DNA from: Cloacimonetes bacterium UBA5210
Lineage (GTDB): Bacteria > Cloacimonadota > Cloacimonadia > Cloacimonadales > Cloacimonadaceae
Direction: 5' to 3'
Assembly (NCBI GenBank): GCA_002412625.1
Contig: DHVK01000036.1
Coordinates: 140,200 to 204,199 of the forward strand
Length of the DNA: 64,000 bases
Part shown: one piece after another, positions 55,701 through 63,975 of the stretch
Layout: each line of letters opens with the position of its first letter
Position numbering within the stretch: the stretch's first letter is position 1
Program-made: the position numbers and the translations under genes
The notes under the pieces: generated by a model
The model's input: only the letters and a program-made list of their open reading frames with translations
Database searches by the model: none
Told to the model about the DNA's origin: nothing

Positions 55701-58700
55701 AGCCATCTTGGGTTCCGCTGAGGTTTGAGGGTGCATAGACGAGATCGATCGTGGTGTTGTAAGGGTCTGACATCTGTGTCACATGGGGATGCTCAAATCC
55801 ATATACCGAATAGCAAGTGTATTCGTAAACGCCATTGGGTATATCATTGTCGATATAGAAATCATTCTCGACAAAATTGATGAGAGGCTCTCCGTTTCTG
55901 AAGATCGAGGTGAAGGCAAATTCATAACCTTCCGGAACAAAGCCGCGGTCAATGTTCAGTACTACGGTATTTCCCAAGGTCTGGCCGCTGAGGACAGGAG
56001 TTTGGGGAGCAAGGTTCACAAATTCGGTTACAGAGTTGGACGGGGTGGATTCCACGCCTCCGTAAAGCGCGGTAACATAGTAAGTATAGGAGCCGGTTTG
56101 CGAAATGAGGTCCGTATATACAGGCTGGCTGGCTTCTGCGAGCATCACGCTGTTGCGATAAACGCGGTAGCTATCCGGGCTCGGACCAGAGGCGGGAGCT
56201 TGCCAGCTGAGCTGCACTTCAGGGCCGTTCAGGCTGAGCTGAAGATTTGTTGGGGGCAGGGCATACGCTACGATGACCATGATAGTGGGCGTGGGTTCTG
56301 AGATGCCATCAGTGTAGATTGCCGCAACCTTGTATTGATAAGTGCCGTTTGGCAGATTTGCGTCCAGATAGATGTTGGTGGGATGGTTATCGGCGATCAC
56401 GCTTTCGTTGCGCCAGACGCGATAGCCGGTGAGATCGCGGTCATAGATCACCGGTGGTTGCCAGGAGAGCTCAACGTCGTTGTCCACCAGAGTGTAGTTG
56501 AGATCATGGGGTGGCCAGAGCGGTTCGCTGCCGGTGCTCGCGATGTTCGATGGGGCAGATTCGACCCCGGAATAGAAGGCGGTCACATAGTAGGTATAGA
56601 TGCCGGGGGCAAGGTCATGATCCGTATAGGAAGTATTATTGGGGTTGAAGACAGCGCCGATCACTTGCCCGTCCCGGTAAATGTAGTAATGGGTGAGCGC
56701 GCGGCTGAGCGGCGGCCGTTGCCAGTGTAGCTGCACATCGTTGACGATCATGATGGCAATCAGATTTGTAGGGGGATAGGGTACCTCCACATTGGCGATG
56801 ACGGTTGCGGAATTGCCGGATTCCACTTCTTCATAAACTGCCCGCACGTAGTAAGAATATGTGCCGTTTGCCAGGTTCTCATCCAGATAGCTAAGCTGAT
56901 CCGGGTTTTGAAGATGCGCGATCTGGAGATTGTTTCTAAAGACCTTGAAGCCAAGCAGATTGTCCGTGATCAGCACCTGATTCCAGCTGAGTTGCACATC
57001 ATTTCCGCTCACAAGTGCCTGGAGATTGGCGGGTGGTTGAGCCACACCCAATACACCCATTGCGGTGTTGCTGCGGGCTGATTCTGCTCCGGTGTAGAGC
57101 GCGGACACCTGATAGTAATACACTCCGGTGCTTAGCCCCATATCATGGTAGGAAAGCAGGGTGGGGCTATCCAGGGTAGCGATTAGCTGATCATCCCGGA
57201 ACACCTTGTAGCCCAGCAGCGCGCGGTCGCGCAGGAGCGGGGGAGCTTGCCAGGCGAGCTGGATGGAACTGTAGGAAGCGGGCTCTGCACTCAGGTTGAT
57301 GGGCGCATAGGGCACTTCCACGCTCACGATGCTGCTGTTGCTGGGGATCGAGAGTCCGGCAGCATATACTGCCTGCAGGTGATATGTATAGTCTCCATTG
57401 GGAAGATCGTAATCCGTAAAAGACGCCAATTGGGGGTTATAGAACTGGGCAATCTCTCCTCCGTTGCGGAAGATCTTGTAGCCCATCAAGCCATCTGTCA
57501 CCAAGGGCTGGGTCCAGCTCAACGCTACATTGCGCTGGCCGGAAAGGCTCGCCTGCACAAAGCGGGGCGGCATCAGCGGTGTTGTCCCGGGAGGGAAGGT
57601 GATTGCATCCACCCAGGCGCAGTCGTTGAAGTAGGTGCTGGCACCGTCTTTGGCGTAGGTCCAGCGGAAAGTATGTACTCCGGGGCTCACCGGGTATTCG
57701 TGAAACGCCCAGCTGCCATCTCCGCTCCAGCGATCCTGCTCCACTCCGTCGATTTCAAAGCGCAGGTGATCGTAGAGGTGGTTGGGTTCGCTTTCGCAGG
57801 AAACCCTCTTGTAAAAGCTGATCACGGAGGCTTCTGAGACATCTATGGTAATGAACATCGAGCTGCTTTGGTTGTGGTCGATATTGCCGGATTTAGCGCT
57901 ATGCGAACCGAAGTAGGCGGATTCTGTGGAGATGGTCCAGCCTGTGTTTCCGGCAAACTGCCAGTTATAATAGCCAAAGCCATCCTCGAAATTCTCGCTG
58001 ATCGTTTCCGGCCCCAGGCTGGGCTGAATGCCGTAGAGCATCGTCTGTTGCGCGGGAAGAACCGGTTCTCCCAAGTAGATTAAGTTATCCAGCAATAGCC
58101 AATCGTTGGGCATATTTTCCGCGCTGAAATTGGCATGAAAGCGGCCGAGGTCGTCATAAGCGTCCAGGATAAAGGCGAGTTCCACACCCTCGGTGGTGCT
58201 GATACTATAGATCACCGGGCGGCGGTTATCCAGCTCAAAGCGGATGATGTTCTGCCAGGCGGTGGAGCCGTAATCAGCCCGGGAAACGATCTGCATCGCC
58301 TCATCATAGATGAAGTTATTCACCAGGGCGTTTTTCACATTGAGCAAACTGCTGGTGGAATAATCGTAGGCGTAATCTGTATAAACAGCGATGCCGCTGG
58401 AAGCGATGAAGCGTTGAGTGGTAGCAAACACCTGGGTGTTGGACATTCCGCCCCAGTCGATACCGGCATCGAAGTTCTGGGTGAGAGTACCAAAGTTATC
58501 GTCCACATAGCTCACCTGGCCCACTCCGCGGGAGGGATATGCCCAGTATTTCATGGTTTTGGCCATGGCCAGTGCGTGTGAACCAGCGTGGGCCCGGTTC
58601 TGACCCTGTCCGGGGCAAAACCGGTTCCAGGGGGCTGTTTGATGCCATTCGGGATGAATTAGCGGAGTAGCGCTAGTTTGCGCCAGTAGCCCGGTTATGC

Positions 58701-58746
58701 CGAAGGCCATTAGAACCAAAAAAAGTACAACTTGGAAGCGTCTCAT
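49783..58746 (-). CDS. Giant secreted protein: inactive C10-peptidase-like domain, jelly roll, about 28 Fn3-type repeats, sorting tail
   Basis: A 2987-residue surface protein. Start at 58746 with GAGGT upstream and a signal peptide (about 1-22). Residues about 28-225 resemble C10 peptidases (WHQTAPWNRFCP, AMAKTMKYW, DAYDDLGRFHANF). The catalytic Cys is Ser56 (AGSHALA), and the catalytic His of GHA is Leu (ELAF). A jelly-roll/MAM-like domain follows (about 245-385). By hand count 28 Fn3-type repeats of 80-90 residues then run from about 392 to 2800, each with the core pattern LSW, YxxYRN/D, LPNGxYxY and AxYxxGESxPSN. A divergent segment leads to a sorting tail (about 2900-2987: HPNPFNPST, YNSRGQLV, GLYIYRMES, KMML). 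Role inferred: adhesion, scaffolding or polymer binding. Confidence 0.82.
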   Translation of the reverse strand: MRRFQVVLFLVLMAFGITGLLAQTSATPLIHPEWHQTAPWNRFCPGQGQNRAHAGSHALAMAKTMKYWAYPSRGVGQVSYVDDNFGTLTQNFDAGIDWGGMSNTQVFATTQRFIASSGIAVYTDYAYDYSTSSLLNVKNALVNNFIYDEAMQIVSRADYGSTAWQNIIRFELDNRRPVIYSISTTEGVELAFILDAYDDLGRFHANFSAENMPNDWLLLDNLIYLGEPVLPAQQTMLYGIQPSLGPETISENFEDGFGYYNWQFAGNTGWTISTESAYFGSHSAKSGNIDHNQSSSMFITIDVSEASVISFYKRVSCESEPNHLYDHLRFEIDGVEQDRWSGDGSWAFHEYPVSPGVHTFRWTYAKDGASTYFNDCAWVDAITFPPGTTPLMPPRFVQASLSGQRNVALSWTQPLVTDGLMGYKIFRNGGEIAQFYNPQLASFTDYDLPNGDYTYHLQAVYAAGLSIPSNSSIVSVEVPYAPINLSAEPASYSSIQLAWQAPPLLRDRALLGYKVFRDDQLIATLDSPTLLSYHDMGLSTGVYYYQVSALYTGAESARSNTAMGVLGVAQPPANLQALVSGNDVQLSWNQVLITDNLLGFKVFRNNLQIAHLQNPDQLSYLDENLANGTYSYYVRAVYEEVESGNSATVIANVEVPYPPTNLIAIMIVNDVQLHWQRPPLSRALTHYYIYRDGQVIGAVFNPNNTSYTDHDLAPGIYTYYVTAFYSGVESAPSNIASTGSEPLWPPHDLNYTLVDNDVELSWQPPVIYDRDLTGYRVWRNESVIADNHPTNIYLDANLPNGTYQYKVAAIYTDGISEPTPTIMVIVAYALPPTNLQLSLNGPEVQLSWQAPASGPSPDSYRVYRNSVMLAEASQPVYTDLISQTGSYTYYVTALYGGVESTPSNSVTEFVNLAPQTPVLSGQTLGNTVVLNIDRGFVPEGYEFAFTSIFRNGEPLINFVENDFYIDNDIPNGVYEYTCYSVYGFEHPHVTQMSDPYNTTIDLVYAPSNLSGTQDGSTISLSWDGVYSPLRPITYRVYRNGAVVAQTAGTSFTDMDLPGGNYSYYVTALFGSQESGATNGVTFYVEELLPPTNLTGSVQERDAHLSWTAPEFPDRAFLGYRVWRNSTVIEEQTSAESYIDANLPNGSYQYRVAAIYSSGISDLTAPLTLTISYTPAPQNLSASVTALRVVNLAWSAPDDVDADYYNVYRDSAFLAQASWEAAEDIPTASGSYSYYVTAVYGELESEPSNTVTMEVNLNPTTLQLFGALQDNDITLNWSVEQEPPLGELLRYEIYRNSGMIAESMTQTFTDSDLPNGSYTYSVRAVYSWYGTYITDFSNAFSGTIDMVYPPQGLQYSLSGNNVQLNWEAVFSALSPVSYKVYRNGVALAQTTTADYLDAGLANGAYNYHVTALFGEAESAPSNTVNLFVEILYPATNLSAEVEEDTVTLAWDIPATGPTRALTGYFVYRNGSLHQALANPSQSTFTDTGVPNGNYSYYVIAVYGSGVSAPSNTVSIVVNVVPELLPPTNLSATISGERDILLSWDAPQPNPTGYLIYRNGAQIGTSSGTEFPDPDLPNGVYEYYVRAQYPLGISSASNSVQINLMYAYPPQALTAEVVNQNDISLNWSAPGQGEIGYLIFVNNSELLYLSNPQTTSYLIEAQPNGEYSIFVKAVYQEAVSQPGNTATVSIGIPHSPLGFALEVSQNNVQLSWDAPGNLYGFSHYQIYRDGTALQISSYPAYTDATLPNGQYQYQISAVYAFGESALSPALPALIQITYAPSALQASVDGNDVLLSWESVSDIGFLSAYKIYRDGALLQTVTNTFYTDQNLPNGQYLYHVVASYSFADSEPTNSVMAQIEVPYPPANLSATVQEDTVTLAWEAPPTFSRDLLGYKIFRDGEFLQESTLTSYSDGELDNGSYSYEVRALYTNAESIPGATVNVTVTVAYPPTNLAFNYLPPNGVSLSWSPPQAGETGFNLYRNDALIAQLAADVQTYIDSNLPNGDYTYKVSASYGEINSAFSNEATAHILRVYAPQNLTLTQNAGDFQFSWYIADATFLIRYEIYDNGVLMANTINPYYSRPTPPNGLHSYYVLAIYEGELQSAPSNTVHVNVQIAYPTTLSGNSGSNSVLLYWTPITDTGGFLGYYLYCDGLIVYNGSGTNFHHQNIPNGVHNYHVKVRYQWGDSEPSNTYTAAIWLPYPPTDLISTVSGNNVQLSWNATQDATQLLGYRIKRDGVQIAQVTETGYLDEDLPNGDYSYEIRAIYEFGTSSPIMDDVQVQYAHPPLNLDYYTDQNTVGLSWDNPTDTAYFQYFRVYRDDVLIETTTINAFTDPSLPNAAYEYTVTAVYEFGESEPSPTLLILIQIAYPPQNLKANLTEENAILNWVAPVDSGFLQHYNVYRNDELIGQTEATVFSDTNLFPGTYDYWIKAAYTFGESDASNSAQVQFMNLVVPQNLQATSVESSVQLSWNNVPTAVHFLRYNVYRDEEVIGSSTVNSFVDEDLPNGSYSYQVSAVYTQGESQLSQSTDIDHLMPYPPQQMFIEIQRNIAMVSWYTPVDTGFLTGFRIYRNGAAIHDMLYHQPERTLYTFADTNLEPGLYSYAVASIYGDVLSPQVTPVNPEDETIQIDWPHTPQNLSAVTLGNAIQLRWDTVPTDPEFLHYNVYMNELMTGNTVASSYSLTALANGIYSFRVTAQYQDIESALSEPASTEFILPRLPENFSATLVDGYRVRLTWQIPQDSYGFAAYILKRQGTQIYTGTETTFLDEHLPNGNYTYSLQSVYGEDLSAQVVVDIRIAQVAGATSVVATNAEEGYQISFNAPDMLFAPDYYEVYFIPNYPNSPIADWVFVESKATPGTVLDTVHGGLEHGSFTWAVVCGWHGIYETGTTYSNSILVPKTPEYNYLVGNHPNPFNPSTNIAFWLKEDTSVKLKVYNSRGQLVRSLFSGDLPKGTHTVVFDGKDDAGRTLNSGLYIYRMESKGYSRTRKMMLSK

Positions 58747-59164
58747 TTTTACCTCGTTTGTGGAGTGCACCAAAAATTCTTATCTTGTCTTGTTCTTTAT
58801 GCAATTAGCATTCCACATGATCCACCTATCCTGATTTAATGCCCTAGCGCATTCTGGCGCAAAGAAATTATTGCTGTTGAAATACATCTACTGCTTGTCG
58901 ATCACGCTTGGTTCATGCTGGAACTACATAATGGCACCTGGAGACGTCTGAATTGTTAAGAAGAATTTAGTTGACGGATTTTTGGAAATAGAAGAGTATG
59001 CCATTGTCGATATTCTGCCTTGGGCATGGGATATTGGTGCCACGGCAGGATCAGTATATATTGTGATGATAAACAAACCAGATTTATCGATAGTATTTAT
59101 GGTACGGGGCAGATGAACGCCCCATGAACTTGATAACAACAATAAACAAAGCAAGGAGAATGCC
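58747..59164. other. Divergent intergenic region between the two large secreted-protein genes
   Basis: 418 bp that should hold promoters for both genes; no strong -35/-10 pair is visible. A GGGGC/GCCCC hairpin (59106-59123) stands in the leader of the 1587-residue gene, 41 bases before its ATG. Confidence 0.4.
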
Positions 59165-62100
59165 ATGCTTAAAAAATGGATTTTAATCTTTAGCCTCCTG
59201 CTCAGCCTCGGTTTGGTCTGGGCGCAGGTGAACATCATTCCCACGCGAAATGACGTTAGTGGTTTTCCGGATTGGACAGATACCAATGTAGCCGGGACCA
59301 CTTATCTACAGTTGCTTGTTGCCGATGCAAATACAATCAGCCCGGCGATGAATTTTGATAATTACACAAATGAAACCCTGGATTTCAAAGCCAGAACATT
59401 TGGTGGAGTGAATGTTGTTGAAAACGAGATTACCGTATCGATATCCACCAACGATGGCTCAACGTGGACGGTACTGGGGACTCGCCTACCCACATCAACT
59501 ACGCTTGTCAACATGCAACAGTTCGACCTCAGTGCCTATAGCGGCAACCAGGTGCGAATCAAGTTTTCCGTAGCCGGAACCAACAACGCTCTTGGCGCAG
59601 GCATAGGCGATATTAATATCCGTGGTATTGCAAGCGCACCGGTCCCGGCACTCACTGTAACGCCCGCTACTCTCAGCGGCTTCACTTATCAAGAAGAGGA
59701 AGGTCCCTCCGAAGCTCAGAGCTTCACCGTCAGTGGGATCAACCTGGATGGCAATGTCAGCATCACCGCTCCCACAAGTTATCAGGTTTCACTTGCCAGC
59801 GGCAGCGGTTTCACTTCTTCACTTACCATTAACCACAGCGGCGGCACCGTCGCCGAAACCACCATTTATACACGCCTGATCGCCGGTCTCGCGGTTGGTA
59901 ATTATAATCAATCTATCAATATAAGTGCGGGAACCGCAATTCCCAAAGCTGTTGCCCTTAGTGGCAACGTAAGCGCCGCTCCCTTTGAAGGCGGCTATTT
60001 AGTCAATTTTGAGGGTCCCGGAGAGACCAAATCCGCATATGCATCCGGAACCGTCAATCTCAGCGGTCTGGATTGGAATATGACCGATGCTTTGATCGGT
60101 ACTGCGACCGCAGACTTCTTTAATGGAGTCAGATCCGCTCGTCTAAGAGGCAGAGAAGCTTCTTCCATGACCATGTTACAGGACAAAACCGGTGGTTTGG
60201 GCACTCTTAGTTTCCAATACCGCCGTTACTCGACTGAAGCCCAGGTCGCCTGGAAGGTAGAATACAGCACCAATGGTGGCACAACTTGGACTCAGGCTGG
60301 AAGTGATTTTACTGCTACTGCAGACGTGCAGACCTTCACAGAAGTCCTAAATATCGCAGGAAACGTTCGCATTAAGTTCAGCCTGGTAAATGATACCGGA
60401 ACTGTCGACAGGCGCATTAACATCGACGACATCCTGCTGACTGATTACGCCGGTGGCAGCACTCCCACTATCTTTGCCACAGGCACTTTCACCGAGTTCA
60501 GCACCTTTTCCGGAACCCCCTCTGCCAGTCAGAGCTACAGCCTGTCCGGAGCAAACCTGAGTGCCAATATCGGCATCACCGCTCCTGCCGGCTTCCAGGT
60601 TTCCACGGATAACAGCAACTTCAGCCAAAGCACCTCCGTAGCCAGCAGTTTCAATGGCACAATCTACGTGCGTTTGAGCGGAGCCAGTGCCGGAACTTTC
60701 AGCGGCAACATCGCGCACACCAGCACCGGAGCTGACCCTGTAAATCTCGCCGTAAGCGGAACTGTACAAAACCCCACACCCACAATCACGCTTACCGGTA
60801 CTCTGAATAACTTCAGCACCACTCCGGGAACCCCTTCTGCCGCACAAAGCTACAGTGTGGAAGGCATTTACCTTGCCGGAAACATCGTGATCACTCCCCC
60901 CGCCGGCTTTGAAGTATCACTCACCCAAGCGGAAGGTTATGCCGGCAGCCTGCAGCTGAGCCCCGCCAGCGGCATCGTAGCTCCGACCCTGATCTATGTA
61001 CGCTTAACCGGCGCAACAGCCGGCGCGTTCAGTGGTGAAATAACCCACGTCAGCACCGGAGCTGTTACTCAAAACATGGCAGTAAACGGAAACGTGGCTA
61101 CTGCCCCGACCGCTTCTGTCTTACTGCGCCCGGCGCAGATCAGTCTTGCCGATGCCAGCCATCAAAGCGCGGTATTGGTGCAGGTGGAAAACTATCCTTC
61201 CGATGATTTCCGCTATCGCCTGTATAATGGAGCCAACCAATATTATCCTTGGAATGCGGCAACCGAAGCTTGGGTTACCAGCACCACATATTCTGCCGGT
61301 CCTCAGATCCCCGGCACTCCCAGCACTATAGTAAGCTGGTGGATTCCCTTCCAAAGAGGAAACAACGTCAACACAGCTGCCAGTTATCGTGACCGCGAAG
61401 GAAGTGGATACTCCGTTAACTTCAAAACCGTTTCCCTTCCGGCTGCTACAGAGATCACCGAGCCTGTTCCGATCCTGAAATCGCAGGTGAACTTCAATAC
61501 TTGGAACGATTACACTCAGAAATACATTGTTTTGGCCTATGATGCCACAGAAACCCTGATTGCCGCAGCATCTACAGATCTTGATGACGGCGCTTTCATG
61601 GTATATGTGGAAGAAGGCACCACCATCACCCGCATCGAAATCCGCGATGTGATGAACAACCTCATCGAAGCCGTAACGGGTACTTGGCCACAGGTTTTAA
61701 ATACTCAGATCATTGTCAGTGGTTCTTTAGACCCTCTGTATAATGTAGCCGGACAGCCTTCTGAAGAATACGGCTCATACACGGTTACCGGACAAGACCT
61801 GACCGAAAACATCAACGTCGTAGCACCCACTCATTTCGAGATTGCCCTGGATCCTGACGGTCCTTGGTCTGCTACGCTTTCTCTGCCTCCAAGCTTCGAC
61901 GGCACGATTTATGTGAAGATCAATAGCTCAGACATCGGTGAGCACGCGGGAGATATCACTCACAACAGTGCCGGAGCCAGCGAAGCCACCATCCGCGTGG
62001 AAGGTGAAACCCTTGCTCCTGAAGGTGAGATCATCGTGAACAGCACGATGACTGCCTTCTATCAGGAAGTGGGCACCCCCTCAGTTGCCCAGAGCTATAG

Positions 62101-63928
62101 CCTGAGCAGCATTGATCTTACCGACAACATCAGCATCACAACGACGGCCCCCTTTGAGCTGTCCCAAAACGGAAGCAGCGGTTGGGCGACAGAGCTTAAC
62201 GTAGCCGCCAGCTACAACGGTCTGATCTGGGTGCGCCTGAACGCCAGCCAAGTGGGAGAACACAGCGATGTGGAAATCAACCACGTCAATGCCAATGCCA
62301 GCCCGGTGACGATCACCGTTTCCGGAACTGTAAACATCCCTGCCGGTCCCGTGGACAACATCTTCTTCAGTGAATACATTGAGGGTGCCAGCAATAACAA
62401 AGCTCTCGAAATCTTCAATGCTTCCGATATCACAGTGGATCTCTCCCGTTACAAAGTGGAGCTTTATAGTAATGGAGCTTCTACTCCCGGTAATACCTTG
62501 ATCTTGTCCGGCACTCTGGCTCCCGGTGAAGTATATGTGATTGCCAATTCCAGCGCTGTTGCAGAAATCCTGGCAGTTGCTGATGTGACAGCCACTGTTA
62601 CTTATTTCAACGGAGACGATGCCTTAGCCTTGCGTTGCCTGAATCCGGATACCATCATTGACGTCATCGGCGAAATCGGCGTAGATCCCGGCACATCTTG
62701 GCCTGTTGCCGGAGTTGCCGGCGCTACCTTGGATCACACCCTCATCCGTAAACCTACCGTTAGTTCCGGTAATACTGATTGGGCGCAGCAACAAGGCACG
62801 GATGCCAGTGACAGCGAATGGATCGTGTTTGACCTTGGCACTCATCAATACTTGGGTAGTCACGATTATAACCCCGGCGGACTCGTCACCGAAGCTCCTG
62901 TGTTTGATCCTCCCGCGGGAACATATCTTGCTCCTGTGGATGTGACCATTTCCAGTGCCACTCCCGGTGCCGCAATCCGTTACACCACCGACGGAACAGA
63001 CCCGACCCCCACTACAGGCACTCTCTATAGTGGAGAATTTACTGTTTCTGAGACAACAACTATCAAAGCGATTGCTTATGCTGCGGGCTATGACCCCAGT
63101 TTTGTAATCACCGCTGTATATAGTTTACCGGTTATGATCAGCGATATCGCGACTCTCCGTGGCATGCCCACCGGAGTCACAAACGTTTACAAACTTACCA
63201 ATGAAGTTGTGCTTACCTATCAGAATGCAACACGTAATGTAAAATACATCCAGGATGCCACAGCCGCGATCGTGATTGATGACCCTACGGCAAAAATCAC
63301 GACAACATATAACCTCTATGACGGCATCACCGGCCTTACCGGTACTCTGGGCGTGTACAACGGTCTGTTGCAATTCACTCCTGTCGCTGATCCCGGTGCT
63401 GCTACTTCTTCAAACAACGTTGTGGTTCCGGAAGTACGCACTCTGGATAGCCTCACTTCAGCCGATCAGGGCAAACTGATCAAGGTGCTTGATGTGACAA
63501 TAACTCACGCAACTTACACAGAATTCCCTGCAACCGCGCAGAATCTGAACGCAACTGATGCCACCGCCACCCGTACCCTGAGAACCTTTGTGGGCACAGA
63601 TTATGCTAATACCCCGATTCCTGCCGAAGCGGTGAACCTCACTTGCCTGGTGGGTCAGTACAATACCGGCATGCAGGTCAGCCCGCGTTTCCTTAGCGAC
63701 ATCGAAGCTACCGGTGGTGTTCTTGACACTCCGCTGGTACAGATCGCGCTATCCGGAAGCAATGTCGAGCTAACCTGGGCCCCGATTACCGGTGCCAGTG
63801 GCTACAGAATCGAATCCGCGGATGATCCTTACGGAACATTTACCGTGGTTACAAGCACCCTCACTCCCGGCTACAGCGTTGCCGCAAGCTCCGCGAAGAA
63901 GTTCTACAGAGTGATTGCCCTACCCTAA
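59165..63928 (+). CDS. Multidomain secreted protein: jelly rolls, five 95-residue repeats, lamin-tail and chitobiase-type domains
   Basis: A 1587-residue exported protein with a signal peptide (about 1-21, ending WAQ) and AAGGAG six bases before ATG. Order: jelly-roll-like domain (about 22-155); repeat 1 (about 160-275); a second jelly roll (about 278-435); repeats 2 and 3 (about 437-650). A unique region follows (about 650-845), then repeats 4 and 5 (about 848-1060). After these come a lamin-tail domain (about 1064-1235, FFSEYIEGASNNKALEIFN) and a chitobiase-type C-terminal domain (about 1240-1318, IRYTTDGTDPT). The end is an OB-fold-like domain (about 1322-1518) and an Fn3-like domain (about 1520-1587). 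The repeats begin with a GTLNNFSTTPGTPSAAQSYSV-like pattern. Lamin-tail and this Ig-type repeat are common in extracellular nucleases, but no nuclease motif is seen. There is no FlgD-like sorting tail. Confidence 0.78.
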   Translation: MLKKWILIFSLLLSLGLVWAQVNIIPTRNDVSGFPDWTDTNVAGTTYLQLLVADANTISPAMNFDNYTNETLDFKARTFGGVNVVENEITVSISTNDGSTWTVLGTRLPTSTTLVNMQQFDLSAYSGNQVRIKFSVAGTNNALGAGIGDINIRGIASAPVPALTVTPATLSGFTYQEEEGPSEAQSFTVSGINLDGNVSITAPTSYQVSLASGSGFTSSLTINHSGGTVAETTIYTRLIAGLAVGNYNQSINISAGTAIPKAVALSGNVSAAPFEGGYLVNFEGPGETKSAYASGTVNLSGLDWNMTDALIGTATADFFNGVRSARLRGREASSMTMLQDKTGGLGTLSFQYRRYSTEAQVAWKVEYSTNGGTTWTQAGSDFTATADVQTFTEVLNIAGNVRIKFSLVNDTGTVDRRINIDDILLTDYAGGSTPTIFATGTFTEFSTFSGTPSASQSYSLSGANLSANIGITAPAGFQVSTDNSNFSQSTSVASSFNGTIYVRLSGASAGTFSGNIAHTSTGADPVNLAVSGTVQNPTPTITLTGTLNNFSTTPGTPSAAQSYSVEGIYLAGNIVITPPAGFEVSLTQAEGYAGSLQLSPASGIVAPTLIYVRLTGATAGAFSGEITHVSTGAVTQNMAVNGNVATAPTASVLLRPAQISLADASHQSAVLVQVENYPSDDFRYRLYNGANQYYPWNAATEAWVTSTTYSAGPQIPGTPSTIVSWWIPFQRGNNVNTAASYRDREGSGYSVNFKTVSLPAATEITEPVPILKSQVNFNTWNDYTQKYIVLAYDATETLIAAASTDLDDGAFMVYVEEGTTITRIEIRDVMNNLIEAVTGTWPQVLNTQIIVSGSLDPLYNVAGQPSEEYGSYTVTGQDLTENINVVAPTHFEIALDPDGPWSATLSLPPSFDGTIYVKINSSDIGEHAGDITHNSAGASEATIRVEGETLAPEGEIIVNSTMTAFYQEVGTPSVAQSYSLSSIDLTDNISITTTAPFELSQNGSSGWATELNVAASYNGLIWVRLNASQVGEHSDVEINHVNANASPVTITVSGTVNIPAGPVDNIFFSEYIEGASNNKALEIFNASDITVDLSRYKVELYSNGASTPGNTLILSGTLAPGEVYVIANSSAVAEILAVADVTATVTYFNGDDALALRCLNPDTIIDVIGEIGVDPGTSWPVAGVAGATLDHTLIRKPTVSSGNTDWAQQQGTDASDSEWIVFDLGTHQYLGSHDYNPGGLVTEAPVFDPPAGTYLAPVDVTISSATPGAAIRYTTDGTDPTPTTGTLYSGEFTVSETTTIKAIAYAAGYDPSFVITAVYSLPVMISDIATLRGMPTGVTNVYKLTNEVVLTYQNATRNVKYIQDATAAIVIDDPTAKITTTYNLYDGITGLTGTLGVYNGLLQFTPVADPGAATSSNNVVVPEVRTLDSLTSADQGKLIKVLDVTITHATYTEFPATAQNLNATDATATRTLRTFVGTDYANTPIPAEAVNLTCLVGQYNTGMQVSPRFLSDIEATGGVLDTPLVQIALSGSNVELTWAPITGASGYRIESADDPYGTFTVVTSTLTPGYSVAASSAKKFYRVIALP

Positions 63929-63949
63929 TCGAATAAACTAATGATATAC

Positions 63950-63975
63950 GCGGGACGCTTCGGCGTCCCGCTTTT
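63950..63975 (+). terminator. Terminator of the 1587-residue protein gene
   Basis: GCGGGACGC and its complement (63950-63958 with 63963-63971) around a TTCG tetraloop, followed by TTTT. Confidence 0.9.

Noticed and set aside
49783..58746. CRISPR array or satellite repeat
   Set aside because: The periodic signal comes from about 28 diverged protein domains in one open frame; there are no identical direct repeats with spacers.
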